A DNA stretch of 32,983 nucleotides, from positions 7,363 through 40,345 of the forward strand of contig DHSB01000078.1 of assembly GCA_002408385.1 (NCBI GenBank), in the 5' to 3' direction. The DNA comes from Myxococcales bacterium UBA5297 (GTDB taxonomy: Bacteria; Myxococcota; Myxococcia; Myxococcales; UBA5297). This document shows, piece by piece, positions 16,361-26,000 of this stretch. The stretch's first letter is position 1. Each line of letters starts with the position of its first letter. A program made the translations under genes and the position numbers. Below the pieces are notes generated by a model. The model did no database searches. It saw only the letters and a list, made by a program, of their open reading frames with translations, and was not told the DNA's origin.

Positions 16361-17839
16361 ATGGAGACTTCACGGACGCTTTGGCGGGCGCTCATCGCCC
16401 TGGTCGCGGGGCTGGGGCTCGCGCTCGCCTGTGGAAAGGCCGGGACGGGCAAGACGAGCTCGCCTGTCGATCCCCAGGCCGACGGCTCGCTGCCGCCCGA
16501 CGGCTCGGTCGACGGCTCGGTGCCCGACGAATACGAGGGGGCCATCGAGTTCGGCACGCCGGGCCCCTGGTCGCGCGAGCCGATCACCCTCTTCGGCGCG
16601 GGCGAAGGGCTGCTTGAGCAGAACATCGTCGAGGCCTCGACCGACGAGGCGCAGAACATCTGGGCCGCGTCGAACGAGGCGGTCTACGTGCTGCGCCCGG
16701 GCGAGTCGCGCTTTCGCCGCTACACCGGGGAGGACGGGCTCAACCTGGCGAACGCCTTGTCGCCCGGCATCCGCGCTGTCTGCGGCGGCAAGCCGAACGA
16801 GGCCTTCGTCGGCTATCAGGGCTCCGAGGTTCGCGACCCGCAGCAGGACCCCGACATGCACCGCGGCAAGCTCGACCGCGTGCTGCTGCAGGAGGACGGG
16901 ACCCTGGAGGTCACCTTCTACGACGTCCACAACAACGACGACGTGGGCATCGAGCGGCCGCCCGGCCAGAAGGCCGCGCGCCTGCCCAACGGCCTGGTCG
17001 ACCCGAGCGCGGTGCCGCGCCTGCCGGACGGTACGCCCGCCCACACCGACTGGTCGTACAACGAGAACCGTACGGTCCAGCGCTTCCTGTACGACCACCT
17101 CTTCCACCGCGGCACGCTCTACGTGGGCTACAACCACTCGGTCGGCCGCATCGACGCCGGCAAGGTCGACCCGATCCACACCCTCGACTACGCCGATCAC
17201 GTCCACCCCGACGTCACCAACGCCCAAGGGGTCAAGCGCATGGGCGACTGGGCGGCGCTCGCCCTCGACCCCTTCCCGCGCACGCTGATGCGCAGCACCG
17301 AGACCCGCACCGGGATGCTCTGGATGGGCGGGCGCTGGACGGCCGGAGCCCGCCACTGGACGCCCGGGTTGTGGGAGTGGACCGACTACCTCGAGAACCC
17401 GTTTCGCTACGCGTTCACCAGCCCGCCGGTCTTCCCGGTCGCCCAGGGCGACGACGTCTACATCTCCGGAATCGCGGCGCTCTCCGACGGCAAGGTCTAC
17501 TTCGCGAGTGGCCCGCTGTGGGGTTTCTCGAACCCGCACGGCATCGCCGCCCTCAAGGACGACCAGTTCACCTACCTGTCGCCCGAGTCAGACCTCGGAC
17601 TGCCCGCGCGCGACATAGTCGACCTGCAGCGCCTGCCCGACGACACGGTCCTCGTCGCGCTGCGCAACAACGGCCTGTGGCGCTGGGACCCGAAGCCCTT
17701 CCCGAACGGCAGGCTCCTGGGGCGCATCGAGGGCCTGCCCGGCGGCCGCATCAACCGGGTCTACGTCGACCAGATGGTCTCACCGACGGCCGTCTACGTC
17801 GCGACCGACCGAGGCTTCGCGATGCTCCGGCTCGACTAG
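16361..17839 (+). CDS. Lipoprotein with ligand-binding propeller-like repeats
   Basis: 492 residues. The signal ends GLALAC with the lipidated Cys at residue 24, followed by an Asp/Gly/Ser-rich linker (SLPPDGSVDGSVPDEYEG). The body contains repeated short strands of the type NIWAASNEAVYVLRPGESRF, TLYVGYNHSVGRID, KVYFASGPLWGFS, NNGLWRWDPKPF and AVYVATDRGFAML. This pattern is typical of 'two-component regulator propeller' blades, where xxGLWxW or DRGF strands recur. It is probably a beta-propeller at the periplasmic or outer face of the envelope. A His-rich stretch (HTLDYADHVHPD) could bind metal. No enzyme motif is visible. It follows the kinase gene on the same strand with a gap of about 200 bp, so a shared operon is possible but not shown. 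Confidence 0.75.
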   Translation: METSRTLWRALIALVAGLGLALACGKAGTGKTSSPVDPQADGSLPPDGSVDGSVPDEYEGAIEFGTPGPWSREPITLFGAGEGLLEQNIVEASTDEAQNIWAASNEAVYVLRPGESRFRRYTGEDGLNLANALSPGIRAVCGGKPNEAFVGYQGSEVRDPQQDPDMHRGKLDRVLLQEDGTLEVTFYDVHNNDDVGIERPPGQKAARLPNGLVDPSAVPRLPDGTPAHTDWSYNENRTVQRFLYDHLFHRGTLYVGYNHSVGRIDAGKVDPIHTLDYADHVHPDVTNAQGVKRMGDWAALALDPFPRTLMRSTETRTGMLWMGGRWTAGARHWTPGLWEWTDYLENPFRYAFTSPPVFPVAQGDDVYISGIAALSDGKVYFASGPLWGFSNPHGIAALKDDQFTYLSPESDLGLPARDIVDLQRLPDDTVLVALRNNGLWRWDPKPFPNGRLLGRIEGLPGGRINRVYVDQMVSPTAVYVATDRGFAMLRLD

Positions 17840-17862
17840 GCCTTGGGGCCCCAAGAGGCGAA

Positions 17863-17892
17863 AAGGGGCTTTCGGTCTCCCGAAAGCCCCTT
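17863..17892. terminator. Strong bidirectional hairpin terminator
   Basis: A perfect 13-bp stem (AAGGGGCTTTCGG, loop TCTC, CCGAAAGCCCCTT). In the minus direction TT and then CGCC follow the stem; in the plus direction CTCTCTT follows. It sits between the propeller lipoprotein stop and the tRNA 3' end, so it can end both transcripts. A second palindrome, CTTGGGGCCCCAAG, lies just upstream at 17842-17855. Confidence 0.8.
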
Positions 17893-17900
17893 CTCTCTTG

Positions 17901-17976
17901 TGGTGGAGGCGGACGGGATCGAACCGACGACCTCCGCGTTGCGAACGCGGCGCTCTCCCAACTGAGCTACGCCCCC
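17901..17976 (-). tRNA. tRNA-Ala (anticodon CGC)
   Basis: 76 nt including an encoded CCA. On the minus strand the acceptor arm GGGGGCG pairs with CGCCTCC and contains a G3-U70 pair, the classic alanine identity element. A D-arm (GCTC...GAGC), an anticodon arm CCGCG-TTCGCAA-CGCGG with anticodon CGC, and a T-arm containing GGTTCGATCC are all present. It reads the codon GCG, which is abundant in this GC-rich genome. Confidence 0.96.
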
Positions 17977-18021
17977 ACAAGCCTCTCGTGTTGGACAACC
18001 AACCGCCCAGCGAGCGCGCGC

Positions 18022-18050
18022 TAGGTACCGAATCTACGGGTGGCCGTCAA
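18022..18050 (-). promoter_or_regulatory. Probable sigma-70-type promoter of tRNA-Ala
   Basis: On the minus strand TTGACG (18050-18045) and TACCTA (18027-18022) are separated by exactly 17 bp. Transcription would start near 18015, about 40 nt upstream of the mature tRNA. Confidence 0.55.
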
Positions 18051-18110
18051 GCGATATTTCGAACAGATTGGGCTCGCCCGCCACGACCTGTTGGGGGGCG
18101 GTCGTGCTAT

Positions 18111-18139
18111 TTGACACCCAAATACCGGGGTGCCATAAC
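18111..18139 (+). promoter_or_regulatory. Sigma-70-type promoter of the TPR gene
   Basis: A perfect TTGACA (18111-18116), a 17-bp spacer and CATAAC (18134-18139, 4 of 6 matching TATAAT). The start of transcription would be near 18146, 24 nt before the ATG at 18170. This excludes the earlier in-frame TTG at 18068 as the start. Confidence 0.75.
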
Positions 18140-18169
18140 CACCCCCTTCACTCCACGCCCCTTTCTTGG

Positions 18170-20449
18170 ATGGCCATGGCGCCAAGCCCTTCCTCTAAGA
18201 ACATCCCCAGCCCATCCGAGCTCGCGCAGCTCGAGCATGCCTTCGCGACCGAGCCCGCCTCCGACGCCTACCGCCCGCTGACCGAGGCCTATCTGGCGAT
18301 GGGCCGCTTCATGGAGGCGATGGTCGTCTGCAAGAAGGGCGTCAAGGCACACCCCGACGAGGCGAGCGCGCGGGTGCTGTTGGCCCGGGTCTACGCCGAG
18401 CAGGGCAAGAACAAGAAGGCGCTCGAAGAGCTGCAAGGCGCCCTGCAGGTCTCCCCGAACGACCCCACCGCGCTGAGGATGACCGGGGCGATCCTCTGCA
18501 GCACCGGCGACCTCGAGGCGGGCAGCGCGCACCTGAGCAAGGCGATCGCCGCCGACCCGACGGACCTCGAGACCATCGAGCTGTGCCGCAAGTACAAGGT
18601 CGCGCTGCCCGAAGCGCCCAAGCCGGCTGCGCCGCAGCAACCCGCCGCGCCGCCGCCTCAGGCGCTCGCCCAGCCGGTCGCGCAGCCACAGACGACGAGC
18701 GCGGCCGCCCCGGCCTCCTCACCTGTCCCGGCGGCTGCGGCTCAGGTTTCCGCCCAGCAAGCAGCCCCTCAGCAAGCCATGCAGGCGCCGGCCCCTCGGC
18801 CGCCGGCCCCGCGGCCCCAGCCTCGCCCCACGGTCTCGTACGAAGAGCTCGCGGCCAAATACGGCGAAGCCGACGAGCCGCCTGCCGCGAAGCGCTCGGG
18901 CGTCGGGCTGATAGTCACCGTCGCGCTCATCCTCATCGGCGCCCTGTCGCTGGGCGGCATCTACTTCGTGCGCAAGACGACGAGCGAGCGCGAGCAGAAG
19001 ATTGCCAAGCTGCTCAAGCAGATGCAGGACGAGCTCGCCCACGACAGCTATGCCGGCTACAAGAAGGCCTGCGAGCTCGGCGAGACCATCGTCAACGAGC
19101 TCGACCAGGACCTCTTCTCCGCGCACGCCTACCTCGCCTATTCCTATGGCATCCGCTGGGGCGAGCACGGCGAGGGCGACACCGTCGAGAAGCTCGCCCG
19201 CGATCACCTGGCCGCCGCCAAGCGCGGCGGGGCCGAGCACGCGCACACCCTCGCGGCCGAGGCGTACATCAAGTTCTTCGGGGGCGACGCCCGCGGCGCG
19301 GTCGACCAGCTCGAGCGGGCAGCCAAGGAGCAGGAGCAGAAGGGCCGCAAGAGCACCCTGCTCCTTTCGACGCTCGGCATTCTGCAGACTCATGCCGGTG
19401 ACCTCGACGTCGCGCTCAACAACATCAAGGCCGCCCAGGTGATGGCCCCTGCCGACGCGCGCATTTCGGCCGCGCTCGGCAACGTCCTGCGCCGCCAGGG
19501 CAACGAGTTTCTGGCCGCCAACTACTACGAGCAGGCTCTGCGCTACGAGAAGGACCACGCCGAGGCGCAGCTTGGCGTCGCGCTGATGGCGGTCGAGGGC
19601 AACAAGCTCGATACGGCCGAGAGGTTCGCGAAGAAGCTGCTGTCGGCCGATCCCCCGCCGTCGATGCGCCAGCTTGCGCTCGCGCGCCTGACCCTGGCCA
19701 TCGTCCTTGACGAGCAGGGCAAGAAGGCCGAAGCCGACAAGGAGGAAATGCTCGCGCTCGAGTCCGACCCGCGCAACGGCGAGCTGTTCATCCTCAAGGC
19801 CCGCCGCAAGACGCGCGCCGGCAACCTCGACGCCGCCGTCGAAGCGGTCCGCGAGGCGATCAAGCTCGACCCGCGGCGCGCCAGCTTCTACGTCGAGCTC
19901 GCCAAGGCGCTCATCTCCAAGCCCGGTGGCGCCCGCGAGGCGGTCGACTCCCTGCAACAGGCGCTCAAGAGCATCCCGAACACCCCGAAGCTGCTCGTGC
20001 TGCTCGGCAACGCCCACAAGGCCGCCGACGACCTGGCCAAGGCCAAGGAGAGCTACGAGAAGGCCCTCGCCCAGGCGACCAAGAACGAGGAGAAGGCCGA
20101 GGCGCAGATGGCGCTCGCCGACCTCGCGATGGCCCAGAAGGACCACGCGAAGGCGCTCGAGCTCTACGAGCTGGCGAAGAACCTCTCGCTGCTCTCGCCG
20201 CGCAACCAAGCCTATGCGCTCACCCAGACCGGGCGCATCCTCGAGGAGAGCGACAAGGCCAAGGCGCTGCAGAGCTACATCAAGGCCAGCGAGGTCGACC
20301 CCGGCTATCCCCCGCCCTACTTCCTCGCGGGTCGGATGTTCTCGGAGGACAAGAGGCGTCGCACCTACGCCCTCGAGCTCATCGAGAAGTACCTGAGCCT
20401 CGCCCCGAGCGGCGAGTACGCAGACGAGGCCCGGCGCCTTACGAAGTAG
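18170..20449 (+). CDS. Membrane-anchored TPR-repeat protein
   Basis: About 759 residues from ATG 18170 (ATG 18176 is equally possible; neither has a clear ribosome-binding site). The N-terminal cytoplasmic part (about 15-140) has TPR helices such as DAYRPLTEAYLAMGRFMEAM and EASARVLLARVYAEQGKNKK. Then come an Ala/Pro/Gln-rich linker (about 147-240), one membrane helix (LIVTVALILIGALSLGGIYF, about 245-266) and a long periplasmic array of TPRs to the C-terminus (for example AAVEAVREAIKLDPRRASFY). TPRs mediate protein-protein contacts, so this is probably a scaffold linking cytoplasmic and periplasmic partners. No catalytic motif is visible. Transcription is driven by a near-consensus promoter. 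Confidence 0.85.
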   Translation: MAMAPSPSSKNIPSPSELAQLEHAFATEPASDAYRPLTEAYLAMGRFMEAMVVCKKGVKAHPDEASARVLLARVYAEQGKNKKALEELQGALQVSPNDPTALRMTGAILCSTGDLEAGSAHLSKAIAADPTDLETIELCRKYKVALPEAPKPAAPQQPAAPPPQALAQPVAQPQTTSAAAPASSPVPAAAAQVSAQQAAPQQAMQAPAPRPPAPRPQPRPTVSYEELAAKYGEADEPPAAKRSGVGLIVTVALILIGALSLGGIYFVRKTTSEREQKIAKLLKQMQDELAHDSYAGYKKACELGETIVNELDQDLFSAHAYLAYSYGIRWGEHGEGDTVEKLARDHLAAAKRGGAEHAHTLAAEAYIKFFGGDARGAVDQLERAAKEQEQKGRKSTLLLSTLGILQTHAGDLDVALNNIKAAQVMAPADARISAALGNVLRRQGNEFLAANYYEQALRYEKDHAEAQLGVALMAVEGNKLDTAERFAKKLLSADPPPSMRQLALARLTLAIVLDEQGKKAEADKEEMLALESDPRNGELFILKARRKTRAGNLDAAVEAVREAIKLDPRRASFYVELAKALISKPGGAREAVDSLQQALKSIPNTPKLLVLLGNAHKAADDLAKAKESYEKALAQATKNEEKAEAQMALADLAMAQKDHAKALELYELAKNLSLLSPRNQAYALTQTGRILEESDKAKALQSYIKASEVDPGYPPPYFLAGRMFSEDKRRRTYALELIEKYLSLAPSGEYADEARRLTK

Positions 20450-20463
20450 CCGCGGCTGCTCCC

Positions 20464-20492
20464 TTGACACCGCCGATCGGCCTTTTTAGGTT
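20464..20492 (+). promoter_or_regulatory. Probable rho promoter
   Basis: A perfect TTGACA (20464-20469) and TAGGTT (20487-20492) are separated by 17 bp. They start 15 bp after the TPR stop codon. Transcription from here would leave a leader of about 245 nt before the rho start at 20746. Confidence 0.6.
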
Positions 20493-20499
20493 ATTCGCC

Positions 20500-20745
20500 T
20501 TTTGACGCGCCCATGCAGCTAGCAGGCGCGCCCATCCCTCTCCCGAGCGCTGGCCTTCGCCCCGCTTCACCCCGGCGGGCTGCCCAGAAATTGAGTTCCC
20601 GGCCTCGATGGTTCTCCGGATCCCTCCTGGCGAGTACCTCCCGCTTCGCCGTCACCCTTCGTTTCGCCGTCCCAGCTTCAGCCCGCAGCCTGGCCGTCCA
20701 CCGCTCGCCCAGAGCGGTCGGCGCGCCGGTCTCACCCGGAATCCC
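20500..20745 (+). promoter_or_regulatory. Long C-rich rho leader, possible rut-type autoregulation site
   Basis: The roughly 245-nt region between the promoter and the rho start contains visibly more C than G, including runs such as CATCCCTCTCCC and CACCCTTCGTTTCGCCGTCC, with few strong hairpins in its second half. C-rich, G-poor unstructured RNA is what Rho binds, and rho is autoregulated by premature termination in its leader in E. coli. Function here is inferred. The in-frame ATG at 20608 has no ribosome-binding site and gives a non-conserved Arg/Pro extension. Confidence 0.35.
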
Positions 20746-22305
20746 ATGGAAAAGCCAACCACGCGTGGAGCCCGCAAGCGGCGCGGCCCCAAGGAGAGCG
20801 TCGAAGCCGCAGCCCCAAGGCAGGAACGTACGCCTCGGCGCCGCCCCGCCGCTCAGCCCCTCGACCAGCCCCTGCCCGAGGAGGGCCTCATGGCCCCCGG
20901 CATAGAGGACCCTCTCGAGGCGAGCCTGTCGAACCCTAGCGAGACCAACGAGTTCGAGGCGACCGAGCAGCCCCCTGCGCCCGAGAGAAACGAGGTCCCC
21001 GCGCAGCCGGCCCCCGAGGCAGTGCCCGAAGGGCCCCCGCCTGCGCCGCTCGACCTGTCGACGCTCAAGGCGATGAAGATCACCGAGCTCGCGGCGATGG
21101 CCCAGGAGATGGCCGTCGAGAACGCGGCCGGGCTGCGCAAGCAGGACCTCATCTTCGAGATCCTCAAGTCGACCTCCGACCGGCGCGGCGAGATCTTCGG
21201 CGAGGGCACCCTCGAGATCCTCTCCGACAACTTTGGCTTCCTGCGCAGCCCGGACTTCAGCTACCTGCCCGGCCCGGACGACATCTACGTCTCGCCCTCG
21301 CAGATCCGCCGCTTCAACCTGCGCACCGGCGACACCGTGCGCGGCGCCATCCGCCAGCCGCAGAGCAAGGAGAACGAGCGCTACTTCGCCTTGCTGCGCG
21401 TCGACAGCATCAACTACGCCCCGCCCGAAGAGAACTCGCAGAAGATCCTCTTCGACAACCTGACCCCGCTCTACCCGACGAGCCGCCTGAACCTCGAGCA
21501 CGAGTCGAGCGAGATGACCACACGGATCATCGACCTGATGACGCCCATCGGGAAGGGCCAGCGCTGCCTCATCGTCGCCCCGCCTCGCGCGGGCAAGACG
21601 GTGCTGCTACAGAACATCGCCCACGCGATCACCGAGAACCACCCCGAGGTGATCCTCATCGTGCTGCTCATCGACGAGCGGCCCGAAGAGGTCACCGACA
21701 TGGAGCGCTCGGTCAAGGGCGAGGTCGTCAGCTCGACCTTCGACGAGCCGGCTACCCGGCACGTGCAGGTCGCCGAGATGGTCATCGACAAGGCGCGCCG
21801 GCTCGTCGAGCACAAGCGCGACGTGGTCATCCTCCTCGACTCGATCACCCGCCTGGCGCGCGCCTACAACACGGTGGTGCCGCCCTCCGGCAAGATCCTC
21901 TCGGGCGGCGTCGACTCGAACGCGCTGCACAAGCCCAAGCGCTTCTTCGGCGCGGCCCGCAACGTCGAGGAGGGCGGCAGCCTGACCATCATCGGCACCG
22001 CGCTCATCGACACCGGCAGCCGCATGGACGAGGTGATCTTCGAGGAGTTCAAGGGCACCGGGAATTCGGAGATCGTCCTCGACCGCAAGCTGATGGAGAA
22101 GCGCATCTTCCCCTGCCTCGACATCAACAAGTCGGGCACGCGCAAGGAAGAGCTGATCATGGACGACTTCACCTTCAACCGGGTCTGGGTGCTGCGCCAG
22201 GTGCTCCATCCGCTCAGCCCCATCGACTCGATCAGCATGCTGCTCGACAAGATGAAGGGCACCAAGTCCAACCGCGAGTTCCTCGACCAGATGAGCCGAG
22301 CCTGA
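20746..22305 (+). CDS. rho: Transcription termination factor Rho
   Basis: 519 residues from ATG 20746. A disordered N-terminal extension of about 100 residues (basic at first, then Pro/Glu-rich) precedes the Rho_N helical domain ([18 protein letters not shown]) and the OB-fold primary RNA-binding domain ([20 protein letters not shown], then [14 protein letters not shown]). The ATPase core is complete: Walker A APPRAGKT (Lys284), [14 protein letters not shown], Walker [18 protein letters not shown], the Q-loop/secondary-site region [12 protein letters not shown], and the [11 protein letters not shown] segment carrying the arginine-finger region. Rho is a hexameric RNA-dependent ATPase that ends transcription of untranslated RNA. 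N-terminal extensions like this are common in high-GC bacteria and may add RNA contacts. The gene has its own promoter and an intrinsic terminator. Confidence 0.97.
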   Translation: MEKPTTRGARKRRGPKESVEAAAPRQERTPRRRPAAQPLDQPLPEEGLMAPGIEDPLEASLSNPSETNEFEATEQPPAPERNEVPAQPAPEAVPEGPPPAPLDLSTLKAMKITELAAMAQEMAVENAAGLRKQDLIFEILKSTSDRRGEIFGEGTLEILSDNFGFLRSPDFSYLPGPDDIYVSPSQIRRFNLRTGDTVRGAIRQPQSKENERYFALLRVDSINYAPPEENSQKILFDNLTPLYPTSRLNLEHESSEMTTRIIDLMTPIGKGQRCLIVAPPRAGKTVLLQNIAHAITENHPEVILIVLLIDERPEEVTDMERSVKGEVVSSTFDEPATRHVQVAEMVIDKARRLVEHKRDVVILLDSITRLARAYNTVVPPSGKILSGGVDSNALHKPKRFFGAARNVEEGGSLTIIGTALIDTGSRMDEVIFEEFKGTGNSEIVLDRKLMEKRIFPCLDINKSGTRKEELIMDDFTFNRVWVLRQVLHPLSPIDSISMLLDKMKGTKSNREFLDQMSRA

Positions 22306-22335
22306 GCCTGCCCCCCCGAGGGCGGCTTGAAAGCG

Positions 22336-22369
22336 ACGGCGCGACCGGGAGACCGGCCGCGCCGTTTTT
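22336..22369 (+). terminator. Intrinsic terminator of rho
   Basis: ACGGCGCG pairs with CGCGCCGT, with an inner CCGG-GAGA-CCGG stem and one mismatch, followed directly by TTTT. It starts 30 bp after the rho stop. Confidence 0.85.
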
Positions 22370-22453
22370 CGTCGGTCTCGACGAGGTTTTGGCTGCGCGG
22401 GCGAGCGGCCGGGCTTAGCCTTGGCCCCCTTGGCTCACTCGGGAGGTTTGGCT

Positions 22454-23005
22454 TTGAAGATCTACACGCGCGGCGGCGACGAGGGACAGACCGACCTGCT
22501 CGGCGGCAAGCGCGTCGGAAAGGACGACCCTCGGGTCGACACCTACGGCACGGTCGACGAGCTCAACGCGCTGCTTGGCCTCGCGCGCGCCTCCGGGCTC
22601 GGTGCCTCGCTCGACCTGAAGGTCGCGCGCATCCAGCACCAGCTCTTCGCCATCGGCTCGCGGCTGGCGACGCCCTCCGAGGTCGCGGCCCCGCACCTCC
22701 CGCTCATTCGCGAGGAGTGGATCGGCGCGCTCGAAGCCGAGATCGACGAGGCGACCGCAGAGCTGCCGCCCTTGCGCCAATTCGTCCTGCCGGCGGGCGC
22801 CCCCGGGGCCGCGGCGCTCCACCTCGCGCGCACCGTCTGCCGGCGCGCCGAGCGGGCCATCGTCAAGCTGGCGCGCGACGAAGAGGTCGCGCCGGAGGCC
22901 CTCGCCTACGTCAACCGGCTCTCCGACTGGCTGTTCACGATGGCGCGCGCGGCCAACCTTGAGGCCGGCGCTGCCGAGGTGTTCTGGGCGCCGCCGCAGG
23001 AGTAG
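22454..23005 (+). CDS. PduO-type ATP:cob(I)alamin adenosyltransferase
   Basis: 183 residues from a TTG start at 22454, with GGGAGG 7 nt upstream; the product then begins MKIYTRGGDEGQTDLLGG, the family's canonical N-terminus. The first segment (TRGGDEGQT and KDDPRVDTYGTVDELNALLG) forms the ATP site. The later helices with LHLARTVCRRAERAIV and YVNRLSDWLFTMARAAN contain the Arg/Glu pair and the conserved region near the corrin. The enzyme is a cytoplasmic trimer that transfers the adenosyl group of ATP to cob(I)alamin, making coenzyme B12 for mutases and related enzymes. Length is normal for the family. The gene stands alone, between rho and the macroglobulin gene. Confidence 0.93.
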   Translation: MKIYTRGGDEGQTDLLGGKRVGKDDPRVDTYGTVDELNALLGLARASGLGASLDLKVARIQHQLFAIGSRLATPSEVAAPHLPLIREEWIGALEAEIDEATAELPPLRQFVLPAGAPGAAALHLARTVCRRAERAIVKLARDEEVAPEALAYVNRLSDWLFTMARAANLEAGAAEVFWAPPQE

Positions 23006-23069
23006 CCGGTCGGCGAGCTGGCCTGGGGGGCGGATCCTTTCGTTCGCCGGCACGTATACAGTGTTCGCC

Positions 23070-26000
23070 ATGCGAACCACTACCCACCTGCTCGCGCCGG
23101 TTGCGGCTGCCCTCACGCTCGCCGCCTGTTCCCATCCCTCCAACCCGCAGCCGCGGCCGCGGGCCGAACGCGCGGACGTCGGACCTGCCTCTCCTGCTCC
23201 GCCTGCCGACCCGGTCCCGGTCATCGCGCCGGAGCAAATCAGCACCGATGCGGCGGCGTGGAAGGAGCTCGAGGGGCTCGTCTCCGAGGAGAAGTTCGAG
23301 GCCGCGGCCAAGCGCGCACGCGAGATCCGCGACGCGGCCCGCGCCGCCGGCAACCAGGGCGAAGAGACGCTCGCGCTGGTGCGCGAGGTCCAGCTTCGCA
23401 CCGCGCTCCACGGCTACGAGACCGCGGTGCGCCTGCTCAGAGAGGAGCCCTGGCCCGAGGGGGCGCTCTGGCGCACCGCGCTCGAGCTCTACTACGCCAA
23501 CCAGCTCGCGACCTACTCCCGGCGCTACTCGTGGGAGGTCAGCCGGCGCGAGAAGGTCGCGACCAAGGGCGAGCTCGATCTCAAGCTGTGGACGAAGGAC
23601 GAGATCTACGCCGAGGCGCAGGCGGCCTTCGAGCGCGTCTGGCGCCTGCGCGCCGCGCTGGGCAGCCTCCCGGTCGCGCAGTTCGCCGACTTCCTCAACC
23701 AGAACGACTACCCGCGCGAGATCCGCTCGACCCTGCGCGACACGGTCTCCTACCTGCGCGTCGAGCTGCTCGCCGACACCTCCGGGTGGCGCCCCGAGCA
23801 CCACAACGACCTGTTCCGGCTCGACGTCGCCCGCTTGATCCAGGGCGACCCCGCGGCCTCCTCCACCTTGAAGCTCGACGCCCCGGAGCTCCACCCGCTG
23901 CTGAAGATCGGCGCCGTCCTCGACGACCTCGAGAGCTGGCACGCCTCGGCCGGTCGCCCAGAGGCGGCCCTCGAGGCGCGGCTCGAGCGGCTGCGCCGGC
24001 TGCACGCGGTGCTGACCAACGCGCACGACCGCGCCGCCATCCGCCGGGACCTCGAAGAGCGTCTCCCCGAGTTCGTCGAGGTGCCCTGGTGGTCGATGGG
24101 CAAGGCCGTGCTCGCCGAGCTGGTCAACGCCGAGGGCGGACCCGATGCGAGGGTGCGGGCGCGCCAGATCGCCCTCGAGGCCGCCGAGCGCTACCCGCAG
24201 TCGGCCGGCGCCGAGCGCGCCCGGCACCTCGTCGCCGCCATCGAAGCGCCGAGCTACCAGCTCTCCTCGATGGCCAACGACGGCCCGAAGAAGCGCTCGC
24301 TGCTGGTGACGCACCGCAACCTCTCGGCGATCTGGCTGCGCGCCTACCGGTTCGACCTCCAGGCGCAGCTCTCCAAGCCGCAGCGCCATAGCCTGCTTCC
24401 GGACCGCGAGGATCTGCGCGTCGCCCTTCGCGACCAGAAGCCGGTGGCGAGCTGGACGGCCGAGCTGAGCCCGACGCCCGACTACCGCGACCACCGCACC
24501 TACGTGACCCCGCCGCTCGCCGAGCCGGGCGCCTATCTCGTCGTCGCTTCGGCGCGCGAAGACTTCTTCGACACCAACAACTACCTCCTCGGCTACCCGT
24601 TCGTCGTCAGCGGCCTGGTGATGGTCTCGAGCACGCACTCGGACAAGATCGAGGTGCGCGTCCTCTCCGGCGAGACCGGCCTGCCGGTCTCGGGCGCGAA
24701 GGTCACCCGCTATCACTACGACTGGAACGTCGGGCACAAGCCGCTCGAGGCGCTCACCACCGGGGACGACGGCACGGTCGCGTTCTCCGCCGGCCAACGG
24801 AACCGGGCGAGCTTCCTCTTCGCGAAGAAGGGCTCGGACTTCACCGTCGACCCCGACCACCTCTACGCCTACTCGCGCCCGCGGCCGCACGAGCAGCGCG
24901 CCACGCTCGTCTACACCGACCGCAGCATCTATCGGCCACAGCAGAAGGTCCTCTGGAAGGTGATCGCCTATGGCGGGCGCAGCGACGAGGCGCAGTTCCG
25001 CACGCTGCCCAAGAGCCCGGTGACCGTCTTGCTTGTCGACGGCAACCACCAGACCGTCGCGACCACGCAGGTGACCACCAACGACTTCGGCTCGGCCGCC
25101 GGCGAGTTCACCCTCCCCAAGGGCCGCGCCCTCGGCACGTGGCGCATCTCCACCTCTCCGTCCGGAGGCGCCCAGATCCGCGTCGAGGAGTACAAGCGGC
25201 CGACCTTCGAGGTGAGCCTGAAAAACCCGCAGGCTCCGCTGCGCCTCAACCGCGAGGCGACGCTCACCGGCGAGGCCCGCTACTACTTCGGCCTGCCGGT
25301 GGTCAGCGGCTCGGCGATCTGGAAGGTGGTCCGCACGCCGGTCTATCGCTGGTGGTGGTACCGGCCGCCGGCCCAGCAGCAGGTGATTGCGACCGGCGTC
25401 TCGCCGCTTCGGGAGGACGGCTCCTTCGCGCTCACCTTCACCCCCGAGGCCGACGAGCGGCAGAAGGAGAAGCCCGGCGTCACCTTCCGCTACGAGGTCA
25501 GCGCCGACGTCGTCGACGAGGGCGGCGAGACCCGCTCGGCGAGCCGCTCCTTCAACCTCGGCTTCGTCTCCATCGACGCCACGGTCCAGGCCGAACAGGC
25601 GTTCTTCACCTCCGACGAGCCGGTCGCGCTCACCGTCCTGCGCACCGACCTCGGCGGCGTGCCCCGCGCCGGAAAAGGGAATTGGGAGCTCTTCGCGCTC
25701 GCGCAGCCGGAGAAGACGAGCTCACCGGCCGACCTGCCGATGCCCGCTCCGCTCGAGGAGCAGGCCTTCCGCTCGCCCGGCGACGCGCTCCGGCCGCGCT
25801 TTGCCCCGGACTATTCGCCCGAGGCGGCGATGCGAGCCTGGAAGGACGGCGCGCGGAAGGGATCGGGCGCGCTCGAGCACGACGAGAAGGGCCTAGCCCA
25901 GGTAAAGCTCTCCACGCTCGCCCCGGGCGCTTATCGGCTGCGCTACCGGACGGTCGACGACGAAGGCGTCGAGCTCGCCACGCAGCACGAGCTGATCGTC

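Noticed and set aside
18068..18169. Upstream TTG start for the TPR protein
   Set aside because: A strong promoter (18111-18139) lies inside the extension, so a transcript from it could not contain this start.
20608..20745. Earlier ATG start for rho
   Set aside because: No ribosome-binding site, and the added Arg/Pro-rich residues look like translated leader.
22421..22453. TTG 22421 as start of the cobalamin adenosyltransferase
   Set aside because: The TTG at 22454 has a well-placed GGGAGG and gives the family's canonical N-terminus.
22935..25049. 704-codon minus-strand open frame over the start of the macroglobulin gene
   Set aside because: The same composition artefact. It is low-complexity and crosses the boundary of two well-supported plus-strand genes.
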